This document shows positions 16,989-24,687 of a stretch of DNA of 49,832 bases, in pieces. The notes beneath the pieces were generated by a model. It was not told the DNA's origin and ran no database searches. It saw only the letters and a program-made list of their open reading frames with translations. Numbering within the stretch: position 1 is the first letter of the stretch; each line of letters begins with the position of its first letter. Both the position numbers and the translations under genes were made by a program. Source of the stretch: Deltaproteobacteria bacterium (GTDB lineage Bacteria > Desulfobacterota > Dissulfuribacteria > Dissulfuribacterales > QOAL01); assembly GCA_015494395.1 (NCBI GenBank), contig WGBG01000168.1, forward strand, positions 1 to 49,832, given 5' to 3'.

Positions 16989-18089
16989 CTAAACAACAAG
17001 CTCCTCCTTGAGCATGCAGCATGCAATACGGTCAACAGGCTTGCCATCAGGTGTGTAGCGGATATTTCCCGGTTGAAGTATCCGGTTCATCACACATCCC
17101 TCCGGTATATTCAGTCCATAAAGCTGTTGTTCGTTTATGGGAGGCATCTTCTTCAGTTGACCATTTTCTATTTCATAGGAGTGGATGGGATAATCTTCGC
17201 ACAGGGGGCAGGTATAGACCCTGCCATTTGGAAAGACAAAATAGTTGTCTGCAACAAGTCCGGCACAGGCAAATTCCCTGCCTTGAGGTACAAAGACACT
17301 AGGCCAGGTGACATGCATCCCAAGCTCGGCACACCTCCTGGCAACACCAGGCACAATTGCCTCCCACCTGTCCCTGTCAAGCTGCAGGGCCTCTCCCCCC
17401 TTTTTTGCAGGATTCCCCCTTATGCCAATAACCTGTATGAAAAAACGCCTGACGCCAAGTTTGTAAAGGAGATCAGGCATGTTGGGCAGGTCATCAATGT
17501 TTCTGGCGCTTGCCGTAAAGATGGAGCTTACCCTGAAGCCCCTGTTCACAGCCTCAAGGATACCGCCTGTGCATTTTTCAAAGCTGCCCTTTCCCCGGAT
17601 TGGATCATTATGTTCAGGTGATGACCCGTCCAGGCTGAAGCTGAAAAAGTCCACATCATCTGGGGTTACAGAATTAAGAATATTGTTGAAAAGATAACCG
17701 TTTGTATCAACGGTAATAGAGCCGTAACCAAGGCTCCGGGCCTCTTTTATGCCCTGAGCCAGGGCAGGGTTAAGGGTGGGTTCACCGCCAAGGAATATTA
17801 CATTTGTCTTTTCAGGCACGTTATCCGCAGCCACTCCCCGGTTTTCAAGAAAGTCACTTCCCTTTACAAAAAGGCGCAGCCATGCCGCTATTGTTTCTGC
17901 ATCCAGGGTTTGTGTGCCGTGCTGTTCAGGGTTTATGTAACAGTGCATGCACCTGAGATTGCACTTTGTAAGGATGTGAAAGAAGATGTTGCGGGTTCCT
18001 GGCTGAAACTCAACAGTTCTTGAGCCTGCCACCCTGGTTTTGGTAGATGTAATGTCTTGTTGGATAGTCATCTTGTGATGTTTAATCAT
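16989..18089 (-). CDS. Radical SAM protein with SPASM-like C-terminus
   Basis: A 366-residue protein. The radical SAM [4Fe-4S] motif CNLRCMHC (Cys43, Cys47, Cys50) is followed by FLGGEPTLNP (SAM-binding GGE) and a TIM-barrel pattern. The C-terminal third carries further cysteines (FACAG, YTCPLC, EGC, ACC) that could hold an auxiliary cluster. The family modifies peptides or cofactors (PqqE, heme d1 and AhbD types are relatives), but the substrate cannot be deduced. The start overlaps the deaminase stop by 4 bases, so the pair is translationally coupled. It is the last gene of the minus-strand run that includes napDGH. Confidence 0.85.
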   Translation of the reverse strand: MIKHHKMTIQQDITSTKTRVAGSRTVEFQPGTRNIFFHILTKCNLRCMHCYINPEQHGTQTLDAETIAAWLRLFVKGSDFLENRGVAADNVPEKTNVIFLGGEPTLNPALAQGIKEARSLGYGSITVDTNGYLFNNILNSVTPDDVDFFSFSLDGSSPEHNDPIRGKGSFEKCTGGILEAVNRGFRVSSIFTASARNIDDLPNMPDLLYKLGVRRFFIQVIGIRGNPAKKGGEALQLDRDRWEAIVPGVARRCAELGMHVTWPSVFVPQGREFACAGLVADNYFVFPNGRVYTCPLCEDYPIHSYEIENGQLKKMPPINEQQLYGLNIPEGCVMNRILQPGNIRYTPDGKPVDRIACCMLKEELVV

Positions 18090-18661
18090 GTGCCCTGTTC
18101 AAGTGTATAGCGGGCAAGCAAGGTGTCGTTGAGGTATGTGCATGATTCATTGCTGAAAAAATCGTAAAAGAGCCATAATGCCTCTGTTCGCATAAAGCCG
18201 CCTATGATTTCAGTCTCTGATGCCCCTTGCCTGTACCTGGTATAGATATGATCTGCGGCATCTCTTTTTGAAAGAAGGGATTTGTATTTTGTAAGGGGCC
18301 TTGAAAAGTCAGTACCGCATGCCCCGCCCATTACATCCTCGTATGCAAATACAATGCGGCTTATCCCGTTTATCATAAGTGCCCCAAGGCACATGAAGCA
18401 GGGCTCAAGGGTTACATATGCGGTGATCTGTTCTCCTGCTCCCTGTTTTCCGCCATCAAGCCAGTCCCGCAGTGCAATGATCTCTGCATGGTCAAGCTCA
18501 TTTGCCTCAGTGCCAGCACTGGACATGCGAGCACCACTGCCAACCAATCGGTCATTATTTACAAGCACGCAGCCCACAGGGAATTCCCCGTTTGAAAGTG
18601 CTGATGCTGCCTGATCCAGGGCAACCCGCATCCATTTTTCATCAGTTATCTGCATAGGCAC
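18086..18661 (-). CDS. TadA-like nucleoside/tRNA deaminase with C-terminal extension
   Basis: A 191-residue zinc-dependent cytidine/adenosine deaminase-fold protein. The zinc and proton-shuttle motifs DHAEI and TLEPCFMCLGAL are intact. About 45 residues beyond the usual TadA end (after RYRQGASETEIIG) form an extra helical tail. TadA makes inosine at the wobble position of tRNA-Arg(ACG), but the tail and the coupling to a radical SAM gene suggest a different substrate such as a free base or nucleoside. It lies 58 bases downstream of napH on the same strand. Confidence 0.78.
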   Translation of the reverse strand: MPMQITDEKWMRVALDQAASALSNGEFPVGCVLVNNDRLVGSGARMSSAGTEANELDHAEIIALRDWLDGGKQGAGEQITAYVTLEPCFMCLGALMINGISRIVFAYEDVMGGACGTDFSRPLTKYKSLLSKRDAADHIYTRYRQGASETEIIGGFMRTEALWLFYDFFSNESCTYLNDTLLARYTLEQGT

Positions 18662-18719
18662 AAAATAACATCCCTGTCCACGTTGTCGAGGGCAGTAAAT
18701 GGATTATTTGCGTGGCAGG

Positions 18720-19610
18720 CTACAGACTGTGGCTGACAGGATTCTGGTGAGAATGATTTGACTTTACGTTTACCTTATGGTTGGTGTTTTCGTCATTAAC
18801 TTTTATCTCCCGCCATTTGAAGGAAAGCGCCTCCGTTTTGCATGAATCAATACAGTCGCCGCAGTTCCAGCAATAGGCAGATAATGCCTGTCCGTTTTTT
18901 GGATCAAGTGCCAGCGGGCATGCTTTTGAGCACATCCCGCATTTTATGCAGTTTTCCACGTTGAACTCTACGTAAAGCCGTCTTTTTGCACCAATACAGC
19001 CCAGAAGCCCGCCAAGCGGACAGAGATGGCGGCAGAATAGCCTTGGGGAGAGCAGGTGCATTGCCATTACAGCGAGGACAATTACCCCTTCCACTGCAAC
19101 TGTCTTAAACAGAATGACCATCATCAACTCCCTGCCCACAAGGCCTGGAGGTGAGAGGAATACAAAAATTGGCACTCCTGCAATCATGGCAAGGGCTATT
19201 TCGCTGACAAGGGATGCCCACAGCATGCGCCGTGGAAGTATGATCCTGGTCTTTCTGTATTTTTTTCTGCTTAAAATTCTGATAAACCAGTCAGTTACCT
19301 CGGAGAGAAAACTGATTGGGCAAATCCACGCACAGAAGACACGCCCCAGAAGAAATGCAACAAGCACGGGAATGGCCATTCCCACAAGCAAGGGGCCATA
19401 GAGCATCCGAGAGGTAAGTATGCTCTCAAGTCCCTCCAATGGAGATACAAACCACAGGTTTCCTATGCTGATGGACTGATACCACCCCTGTATGAATGTA
19501 AACTGAAACCTGTTGTTAAGTATGGGTACTGCAATTATCAGAAGGGTTGCACACAGGAGTATGAAGAACCTGATTGGCCGGTACTTTGAAGTCTTGGTTT
19601 TCTCATTCAT
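18720..19610 (-). CDS. napH: Quinol dehydrogenase membrane subunit NapH
   Basis: A 296-residue inner-membrane iron-sulfur protein. Four to five hydrophobic segments carry the two NapH-type motifs FCAWICP and FCRHLCPLGG. The C-terminal part has two [4Fe-4S] ferredoxin motifs (CIKCGMCSKACP and CWNCGDCIDSCK). With NapG it takes electrons from menaquinol and passes them to the periplasmic Nap system. It overlaps napG (TAATG). The last 25 residues are a hydrophilic Asn/His/Ser-rich tail unlike typical NapH. Confidence 0.9.
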   Translation of the reverse strand: MNEKTKTSKYRPIRFFILLCATLLIIAVPILNNRFQFTFIQGWYQSISIGNLWFVSPLEGLESILTSRMLYGPLLVGMAIPVLVAFLLGRVFCAWICPISFLSEVTDWFIRILSRKKYRKTRIILPRRMLWASLVSEIALAMIAGVPIFVFLSPPGLVGRELMMVILFKTVAVEGVIVLAVMAMHLLSPRLFCRHLCPLGGLLGCIGAKRRLYVEFNVENCIKCGMCSKACPLALDPKNGQALSAYCWNCGDCIDSCKTEALSFKWREIKVNDENTNHKVNVKSNHSHQNPVSHSL

Positions 19611-20215
19611 TATTCTTTCCTGACCTTGCCAAATGCATAAATGGGCTCGATATTTACCGCCTTTTTGCCATTTTCAAGCGTCACAGGGCAGCCATGAGTG
19701 CACAGCCCGCATCCCGTACAGTACTCCTCGATTATCACCGGTCTTAGCTCATCCAGCTTGATTGCCTTTTCCTTAAAGGGGCAGACGTTGTAGCACGTGC
19801 GGCAGAGCATGAACTCACCTTCCTGCCAGGTCATGCACGCATACCTGTCTATGACTGCAAGCCCCATCCTGGTCTCCTGTTGGGCAATGGGTCTTAACGT
19901 GCCGGTAGGACAGACCTCAACACACTTCATGCACAGGTAGCAGGGCACCTTGGTTACATCTATCAGCGGGGTCCCTGCATTGACACCGGTTTCCAGAAAG
20001 TCACGGGGGACAATGGATCTGTAAGGGCAGACCTCGGCACACCTGCCGCAGCGAATACACTTGGAGGCAAATAGGCTTTCAGGAACTGCCCCAGGGGGAC
20101 GCAGTACATTTGTTTTTATTGGAGATTGGAAGAGACTGGCTCTGACTGGGGAAACAGGCAGCGCAGTTGCTGCAATGGGAAGGATAAGGCCTTTCAGGAA
20201 TTCACGCCGTTCCAT
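19610..20215 (-). CDS. napG: Ferredoxin-type protein NapG
   Basis: A 201-residue periplasmic protein with a twin-arginine signal (RREFLKG) and four [4Fe-4S] cluster motifs (CIRCGRCAEVCP, CYLCMKCVEVCP, CRTCYNVCP, CTGCGLCTHGCP). It accepts electrons from NapH. It is 2 bases downstream of napD and overlaps napH. The length is slightly shorter than enterobacterial NapG. Confidence 0.9.
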   Translation of the reverse strand: MERREFLKGLILPIAATALPVSPVRASLFQSPIKTNVLRPPGAVPESLFASKCIRCGRCAEVCPYRSIVPRDFLETGVNAGTPLIDVTKVPCYLCMKCVEVCPTGTLRPIAQQETRMGLAVIDRYACMTWQEGEFMLCRTCYNVCPFKEKAIKLDELRPVIIEEYCTGCGLCTHGCPVTLENGKKAVNIEPIYAFGKVRKE

Positions 20216-20217
20216 AA

Positions 20218-20520
20218 TTACTCCGGGAAAAGGGGTTTGTTTCCGAATGAGCGGGATGGAACAAATTCGCCCCTGTCCATGCGCTCAACTTCATCTTCTG
20301 CATTAAAATATGTAAGCCCTGCTGACAGCACACCATCAACACGGTTAATATCTTTTACAAGTTTATCCATGTCTTCAGATGTTTCGGTGTCAAGAACGGC
20401 GATAATGTTTCCCTTGCCGTCATCACCGTGAAGTTCCACATTCTTCATGGAGCCCAGTGTCTCTGTAACCTTATGAATATCTTCCGGCATTACTGTTATT
20501 ACAAATCCGGCTATTGGCAT
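20218..20520 (-). CDS. napD: NapA signal-peptide chaperone NapD
   Basis: A 100-residue cytoplasmic ferredoxin-fold chaperone that binds the Tat signal of NapA and delays export until the molybdenum cofactor is inserted. The N-terminal PIAGFVITVMPEDI strand and the spacing of the two beta-alpha-beta units fit the family. It is the first gene of napDGH and is separated from napA by a lipoprotein gene and two mobile repeats. Confidence 0.88.
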   Translation of the reverse strand: MPIAGFVITVMPEDIHKVTETLGSMKNVELHGDDGKGNIIAVLDTETSEDMDKLVKDINRVDGVLSAGLTYFNAEDEVERMDRGEFVPSRSFGNKPLFPE

Positions 20521-20609
20521 GTTTGGGAAGTCTCCGTATTTTTGAAAGTGTATCTGTATAATACCGTACTTTTTTGGTTCCTGTTGGTGCGGGGCAAGCT
20601 AAAATTTAC

Positions 20610-20835
20610 GTAAATGTTCAGCGTATTAACGAGAATGAGGGTACGTGAATGATCTTGTTTTTCCGTTCCGGTAAAGAATTTCTTGTTTTTCTAAGGCTCG
20701 CTCCGCCAAAATCGCTAAACTCGCTCGTCCCTCGTTCAGACAGACGCGATTTTTAGGGCTGCACTTCGCCAAGAAAAACTACGAAATTCTTCATAGTCAC
20801 TCCAAAACAAGACCATTCACTACACTGAATATACA
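20610..20835 (+). mobile_element. Family B miniature element, copy B1
   Basis: An about 226 bp copy with left end GTAAATGTTCAGCGTA and a slightly damaged right end (ACACTGAATATAC). Candidate 8 bp flanks AAATTTAC (20602-20609) and CAATTTAC (20836-20843) differ at one base. The element is an imperfect palindrome over its whole length, centred on the CTCGCTCG region near 20725. It sits between napD and the lipoprotein gene and may cut or alter the transcript linking napA to napDGH. Confidence 0.8.
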
Positions 20836-20839
20836 CAAT

Positions 20840-21550
20840 TTACTTTATATTTCCTGTAGATGTTTGTCCTCCAGAAGTTAAAGATTTCATTGTGTTGACC
20901 CTGCGTTTAAGAGACGCCCCTCCTCTGTAACCACTGTCAGGATCGGTAAGTGCCTTGAGGATATTGTCCGGGAGTGTACCATCCAGGGTGTTACGGTCCT
21001 GGAAACATTTGCGTCCTTCCTCAGGGTATCCTCGTGATAAAGCCCCGGATGCGGCATTGTGCAGTGTTTCATAAAAGTCGGGATTTAACCTTTCATCACC
21101 AAGAAGAAGTGCAGAGCACCTGGCAGTAAAGGCTTTTAGCCGCCCAGCCTCACAGTTGTAGATGTTTGCCTCACTGCAAAGCAGTGCCCAGGCGTTGTCA
21201 GACAGTGTGTCAAGTTCACGGTAACGGGCCTGCATGTCTGCTGTGCGCATCATCTCAAGCCATCTTGCCCTTGCCTTTTTATCCTTCAGCTCAAGGCCGG
21301 TACTGATGAGTTGGTCCGTACCCCTGAGGTATGGAAACCCGTCTATCTGAATCAACTCTGAACACCTTGCGTCCTCATCCTTTACAAGCCGCTCAAAGCT
21401 CAACCAGAATTCATCACATTGTTCTGCCTTTATGTGTTTGAAGTTAAAGTCAGGGTTGTAAGGCTGATTATGTTGTGCACAACCTGCAAGAAAAATCAGG
21501 GCGAAGAAGATAACAGGGATAGTTGAAGATAAAAGAGTTCCGGATTTCAT
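20840..21550 (-). CDS. Lipoprotein of unknown function in the nap cluster
   Basis: A 236-residue protein with a clear lipoprotein signal (ALIFLAGC, lipid-carrying Cys24). The mature part is mainly helical with several cysteines (QCDEF, ARCSEL, LCSEANIYNCEA, ARCSALL, RKCFQD) that could form disulfides in the periplasm; there is no CxxCH, so no covalent heme. I do not recognise the family. Its position between napA and napD suggests a link to nitrate respiration. The stop codon lies inside the right-hand flanking duplication of element B1. Confidence 0.75.
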   Translation of the reverse strand: MKSGTLLSSTIPVIFFALIFLAGCAQHNQPYNPDFNFKHIKAEQCDEFWLSFERLVKDEDARCSELIQIDGFPYLRGTDQLISTGLELKDKKARARWLEMMRTADMQARYRELDTLSDNAWALLCSEANIYNCEAGRLKAFTARCSALLLGDERLNPDFYETLHNAASGALSRGYPEEGRKCFQDRNTLDGTLPDNILKALTDPDSGYRGGASLKRRVNTMKSLTSGGQTSTGNIK

Positions 21551-21593
21551 AGGGCTTCCTGTGCGTAAAAAAATCTCGTCAAAACTATTTGGA

Positions 21594-21694
21594 CATAGAT
21601 TGAGCGTTTCAAAACTGGAAAGCTATAATCAACATAACTCCTTTTAATTTCGTTGAAAAAATAATTTTCCAGATTTTGAAACGCTCAATCTAGG
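21594..21694. mobile_element. Family A short form (101 bp), copy A4, with target duplication
   Basis: Terminal inverted repeats of about 26 bp (AGATTGAGCGTTTCAAAA.. and ..TTTTGAAACGCTCAATCT) flank an AT-rich centre. It lacks the right-hand hairpin block of the full-length element. It is bounded by TTGGA at 21589-21593 and 21695-21699, a perfect 5 bp duplication of the TNNNA type. It is inserted between napA and the lipoprotein gene. Confidence 0.85.
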
Positions 21695-21799
21695 TTGGAG
21701 CTTATGTCTTAGTGGTTAATGAATGGTATGGTTCTACACTAATCAGGGGCGATAAACGCCCCTGAAAAATGTACATCTATTATATATACCCTGTATCAT

Positions 21800-24196
21800 C
21801 TATAGCTCAACAAGGAAAGGCTTCAAAGGTTCAGGTCCAGATTTGCGCCTTATCCTGCATGCGCATATCTTGAACTCGGGTTCCTTGGAGCCCGGGTCAT
21901 AGGCATCCTTGGTCACCTTGTTAATCATGCGGCTCTCTGCCTGATCATACCAGTAAACAAATACCATACCCTTCACCGGGCCTTCGTAAACCTTTGCAGG
22001 AAGCAGGTTTTTGCCGCGTCTTGATTCCACCTCGATCATGTCTCCGGGCTTGATGCCAAGCCTTTTGGCATCTTCAGGATTGATCTCGATATATGCGTAG
22101 GGATTGGCACGCATAAGCTCGGTGATCCTTCCTGTCATGGAGCTGGTGTGCCAGTGGTCAATAACACGGCCAGTGGACAGGTAGAATGGATACTCCAGAT
22201 CCGGCATCTCTTCCGGACCCTTGTAGGGACGCAGCCATACCCAGAGTTTCCTGTCCGGGTGTGCAGGCCCATAGAACTGATACGGCTTATTATCCTTGGA
22301 GTGTTCAGTCGCAAGGGGGTCATATCCCTTGACAAATTTGATGACAGTTCCGCCTTTCAGCGCAAATTCCCTGGTGGGTGCCGGCCACTGGACCCCATCT
22401 GCCATCTGGGAAAGCACTTCATAGGTGGCACCTCTGAGATCATTGTCACGGCCCTTGGTGAGTTTCTGGGAGTACTCATTCCAGATTGCCTCTGGTAGTG
22501 CAAAGTCCTCCTCAAGTCCGTCAAAGGGTGCAACAGTCCTGGCAATTATCGGGTCATTAAGGTCTCTGGCAAGCCTCTTTGCCCACTCCCTCACGATCCA
22601 GACCTCAGGCTTTGCCTCTCCTGGTGCATTAACTGCCTTTTTGGTAAGTTGTGAACGCCGCTCTGTACAACCATAAACACCTGTCTTCTCAAAATGGAAG
22701 GCGGTGGGAAGTATCAGGTTGGCATATTCAGTGGTCCTGGTGGGGAAAATATCAGTTACAATAAGGAAGAAATCCTCCCTGGCAAGGCCCTTGTTGTACA
22801 GGTCGCAATTGGGGAGACTCTGGGCAGGGCTTGTGCAGTTTACCCACATTGCCTTTATCTTTCCCTGGTTTACGGCTGTAAACATGGCCATGGTGTGATA
22901 GCCGGGTTTCGGGGGAATGCGGCCTCTGGGAACACCCCAAAGGTCCTCAACCTGGTGACGCAGCTTGTCCTTTTTAACAAGTCTGTGGGCAGGCAGTATG
23001 TGGCAGAGCCCTCCTCCCTCACGCACACCACCGCATGCGTTTGGCTGACCAGTCAGTGAGAGGCTGTCCGCCCCGGGCTTGCAGAGCTGTCCGGTAATGA
23101 TGTGGAGGTTATGGATGAGATTGTTTGCCCACACGCCCCGTTTACGCTGGTTAATGCCCATTGTCCACAGGCTTACAGTGCCGCCGGATGTGGCAAACCA
23201 ACGGGCTACAGTTCTTATCTTGTCAGGAGTGATGTTGCCGCCGCAGATCCGGCTTGCCTTTTCAGGTGTGTAATCCTTGAGGAATTTTTTGTACTCCTCA
23301 AAATCCACCTGTTTTTTATCCTTTCCAATGCGGAAAACCGCATAATTCTCAATAAAGTCTTTATCTGTAAGGCCTTCTTCAATGATTACATAAGCCATTG
23401 CATGGAGCATGGCAAGGTCAGTTCCAGGGAGAAACTGCAGGTGCATGTCTGCAATCCTCGAGGTGGGGGAGACCCGGGGATCAGCATTTATGACCTTGAC
23501 CTCATCCTTGTGATCAAGCTTTCGCCGCATGATCCTTCTGAACAGCACAGGATGGGCTTCTGCGGTATTACTGCCGATTATGAAAAAGCATTTGGCAAGC
23601 TCCAGGTTGGCATAGGAGCCTATAGGCTCATCTGCTCCAAAGGAGGTGATGTAGCCGCCAACTGCGCTTGCCATGCAGAGCCGGGGGTTGCCCTCCACGT
23701 TGTTTGTCTGGAGTCCTGCGCGCATTACCTTCTGGAATATGTAGGTCTCCTCGGTAAGGGCCTGGCCTGAACCGTAGTAGGCAACAGAATCATTTCCATA
23801 TTTTTTTACAGACTCTGCAAATTTTTTGCTTGCAATATCAAGTGCTTCATCCCAGGATATCTCCTTGAATGGTTCGGATTTGCTTGCCCTGTAAAGGGGT
23901 TTGGTAAGGCGGTCCGGATGGCCCATGAGCTTGTAAAACAGCATGCCCTTCATGCAGAGATAACCCATGTTGGTACGTGAGTCTGTTACGCCCCTCAGCG
24001 CTACTGCCTTTCCATTCTTGACGCCAAGGTCCACCCTGCAACCTGTACCGCAGAGCCTGCAGGTGCCCCTGTGCCAAGTGGTGCCATCTGATGCTTCAGC
24101 CTTTCCTGATTCCTTGATGGGCAGGTTCATGCCCACGTATGATGCCGCAGTTAGAGCGGCTGTCCTCTTGATAAACTCTCTTCTTGAAAGCCCCAT
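21800..24196 (-). CDS. napA: Periplasmic nitrate reductase catalytic subunit
   Basis: A 798-residue molybdopterin enzyme reducing nitrate to nitrite in the periplasm. A twin-arginine signal (SRREFIK) is followed by the [4Fe-4S] ligands Cys46, Cys49, Cys53 and Cys81. The expected molybdenum ligand is Cys174 in NPRLCMASAVGGY. The NapA hallmark TGQPNACGGVREGG and the C-terminal molybdopterin dinucleotide-binding domain (STGRVIDHWHTSSMTGR, IKPGDMIEV) are present. The length and lack of extra insertions fit the monomeric Desulfovibrio-type NapA. A strong ribosome binding site (GGAGG) precedes ATG 24196. Confidence 0.93.
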   Translation of the reverse strand: MGLSRREFIKRTAALTAASYVGMNLPIKESGKAEASDGTTWHRGTCRLCGTGCRVDLGVKNGKAVALRGVTDSRTNMGYLCMKGMLFYKLMGHPDRLTKPLYRASKSEPFKEISWDEALDIASKKFAESVKKYGNDSVAYYGSGQALTEETYIFQKVMRAGLQTNNVEGNPRLCMASAVGGYITSFGADEPIGSYANLELAKCFFIIGSNTAEAHPVLFRRIMRRKLDHKDEVKVINADPRVSPTSRIADMHLQFLPGTDLAMLHAMAYVIIEEGLTDKDFIENYAVFRIGKDKKQVDFEEYKKFLKDYTPEKASRICGGNITPDKIRTVARWFATSGGTVSLWTMGINQRKRGVWANNLIHNLHIITGQLCKPGADSLSLTGQPNACGGVREGGGLCHILPAHRLVKKDKLRHQVEDLWGVPRGRIPPKPGYHTMAMFTAVNQGKIKAMWVNCTSPAQSLPNCDLYNKGLAREDFFLIVTDIFPTRTTEYANLILPTAFHFEKTGVYGCTERRSQLTKKAVNAPGEAKPEVWIVREWAKRLARDLNDPIIARTVAPFDGLEEDFALPEAIWNEYSQKLTKGRDNDLRGATYEVLSQMADGVQWPAPTREFALKGGTVIKFVKGYDPLATEHSKDNKPYQFYGPAHPDRKLWVWLRPYKGPEEMPDLEYPFYLSTGRVIDHWHTSSMTGRITELMRANPYAYIEINPEDAKRLGIKPGDMIEVESRRGKNLLPAKVYEGPVKGMVFVYWYDQAESRMINKVTKDAYDPGSKEPEFKICACRIRRKSGPEPLKPFLVEL

Positions 24197-24211
24197 GTCA
24201 AACCTCCTTCT

Positions 24212-24595
24212 TTACCTGTGAGCACTGAAACCGTGTGCTGGATGACAATCCCAACAGCTTTTTCCCTTGGGAGAATGCTGAAACTGGGCATTGTGACACG
24301 CGGCGCAGGTGGTTTCGTCTGGCACAACCTTTAAGGCTTCAAAAGTTCCGTGACATTGGAAACACTTGACCTGGTCAAGGCCGTGGCGGGAATTATACCA
24401 CTGCTGGTAAATCTCCGGAGTCACCTCCTGGTGACAGGATGAGCATGGAGTAAGTTTTTCCTGCTCAGTAAGTTCGGGGTGTTGGCCACTGTTTGAAGCA
24501 GTTAATGCCGCCTTTTCATGGTTGGTGCCTGCGCAACCTGCCATAACGGCAAGGAGTATGCAGGCTAACACTGTGCAGTAAGTATTCTTTTTCAC
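24212..24595 (-). CDS. napM: Tetraheme cytochrome c lipoprotein NapM
   Basis: A protein of about 127 residues with four CxxCH motifs (CSSCH, CFQCH, CAACH, CWDCH) and a lipoprotein signal ending in VMAGC. It takes the place of napM in the napCMADGH order known from Desulfovibrio desulfuricans and probably hands electrons to NapA in place of NapB. I chose GTG 24595 because GGAGG lies about 8 bases before it and because the longer frame (ATG 24661) would begin inside the terminator hairpin at 24647-24672. Confidence 0.82.
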   Translation of the reverse strand: MKKNTYCTVLACILLAVMAGCAGTNHEKAALTASNSGQHPELTEQEKLTPCSSCHQEVTPEIYQQWYNSRHGLDQVKCFQCHGTFEALKVVPDETTCAACHNAQFQHSPKGKSCWDCHPAHGFSAHR

Positions 24596-24646
24596 AACCA
24601 GCCTCCAGTTATTTTTGCACCCTGCTGTTTCAGCAGCCTGGCGCAT

Positions 24647-24672
24647 AAAAAAAGCCGGCATGGAAGCCGGCT
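24647..24672 (-). terminator. Minus-strand terminator between porin and napM
   Basis: AGCCGGC / GCCGGCT with a 6-base loop is followed on the minus strand by seven T residues. It lies directly after the porin gene, so napM-napA would be expressed from their own promoter or by partial read-through. Confidence 0.8.
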
Positions 24673-24687
24673 CGGTTTAGAAAGATT

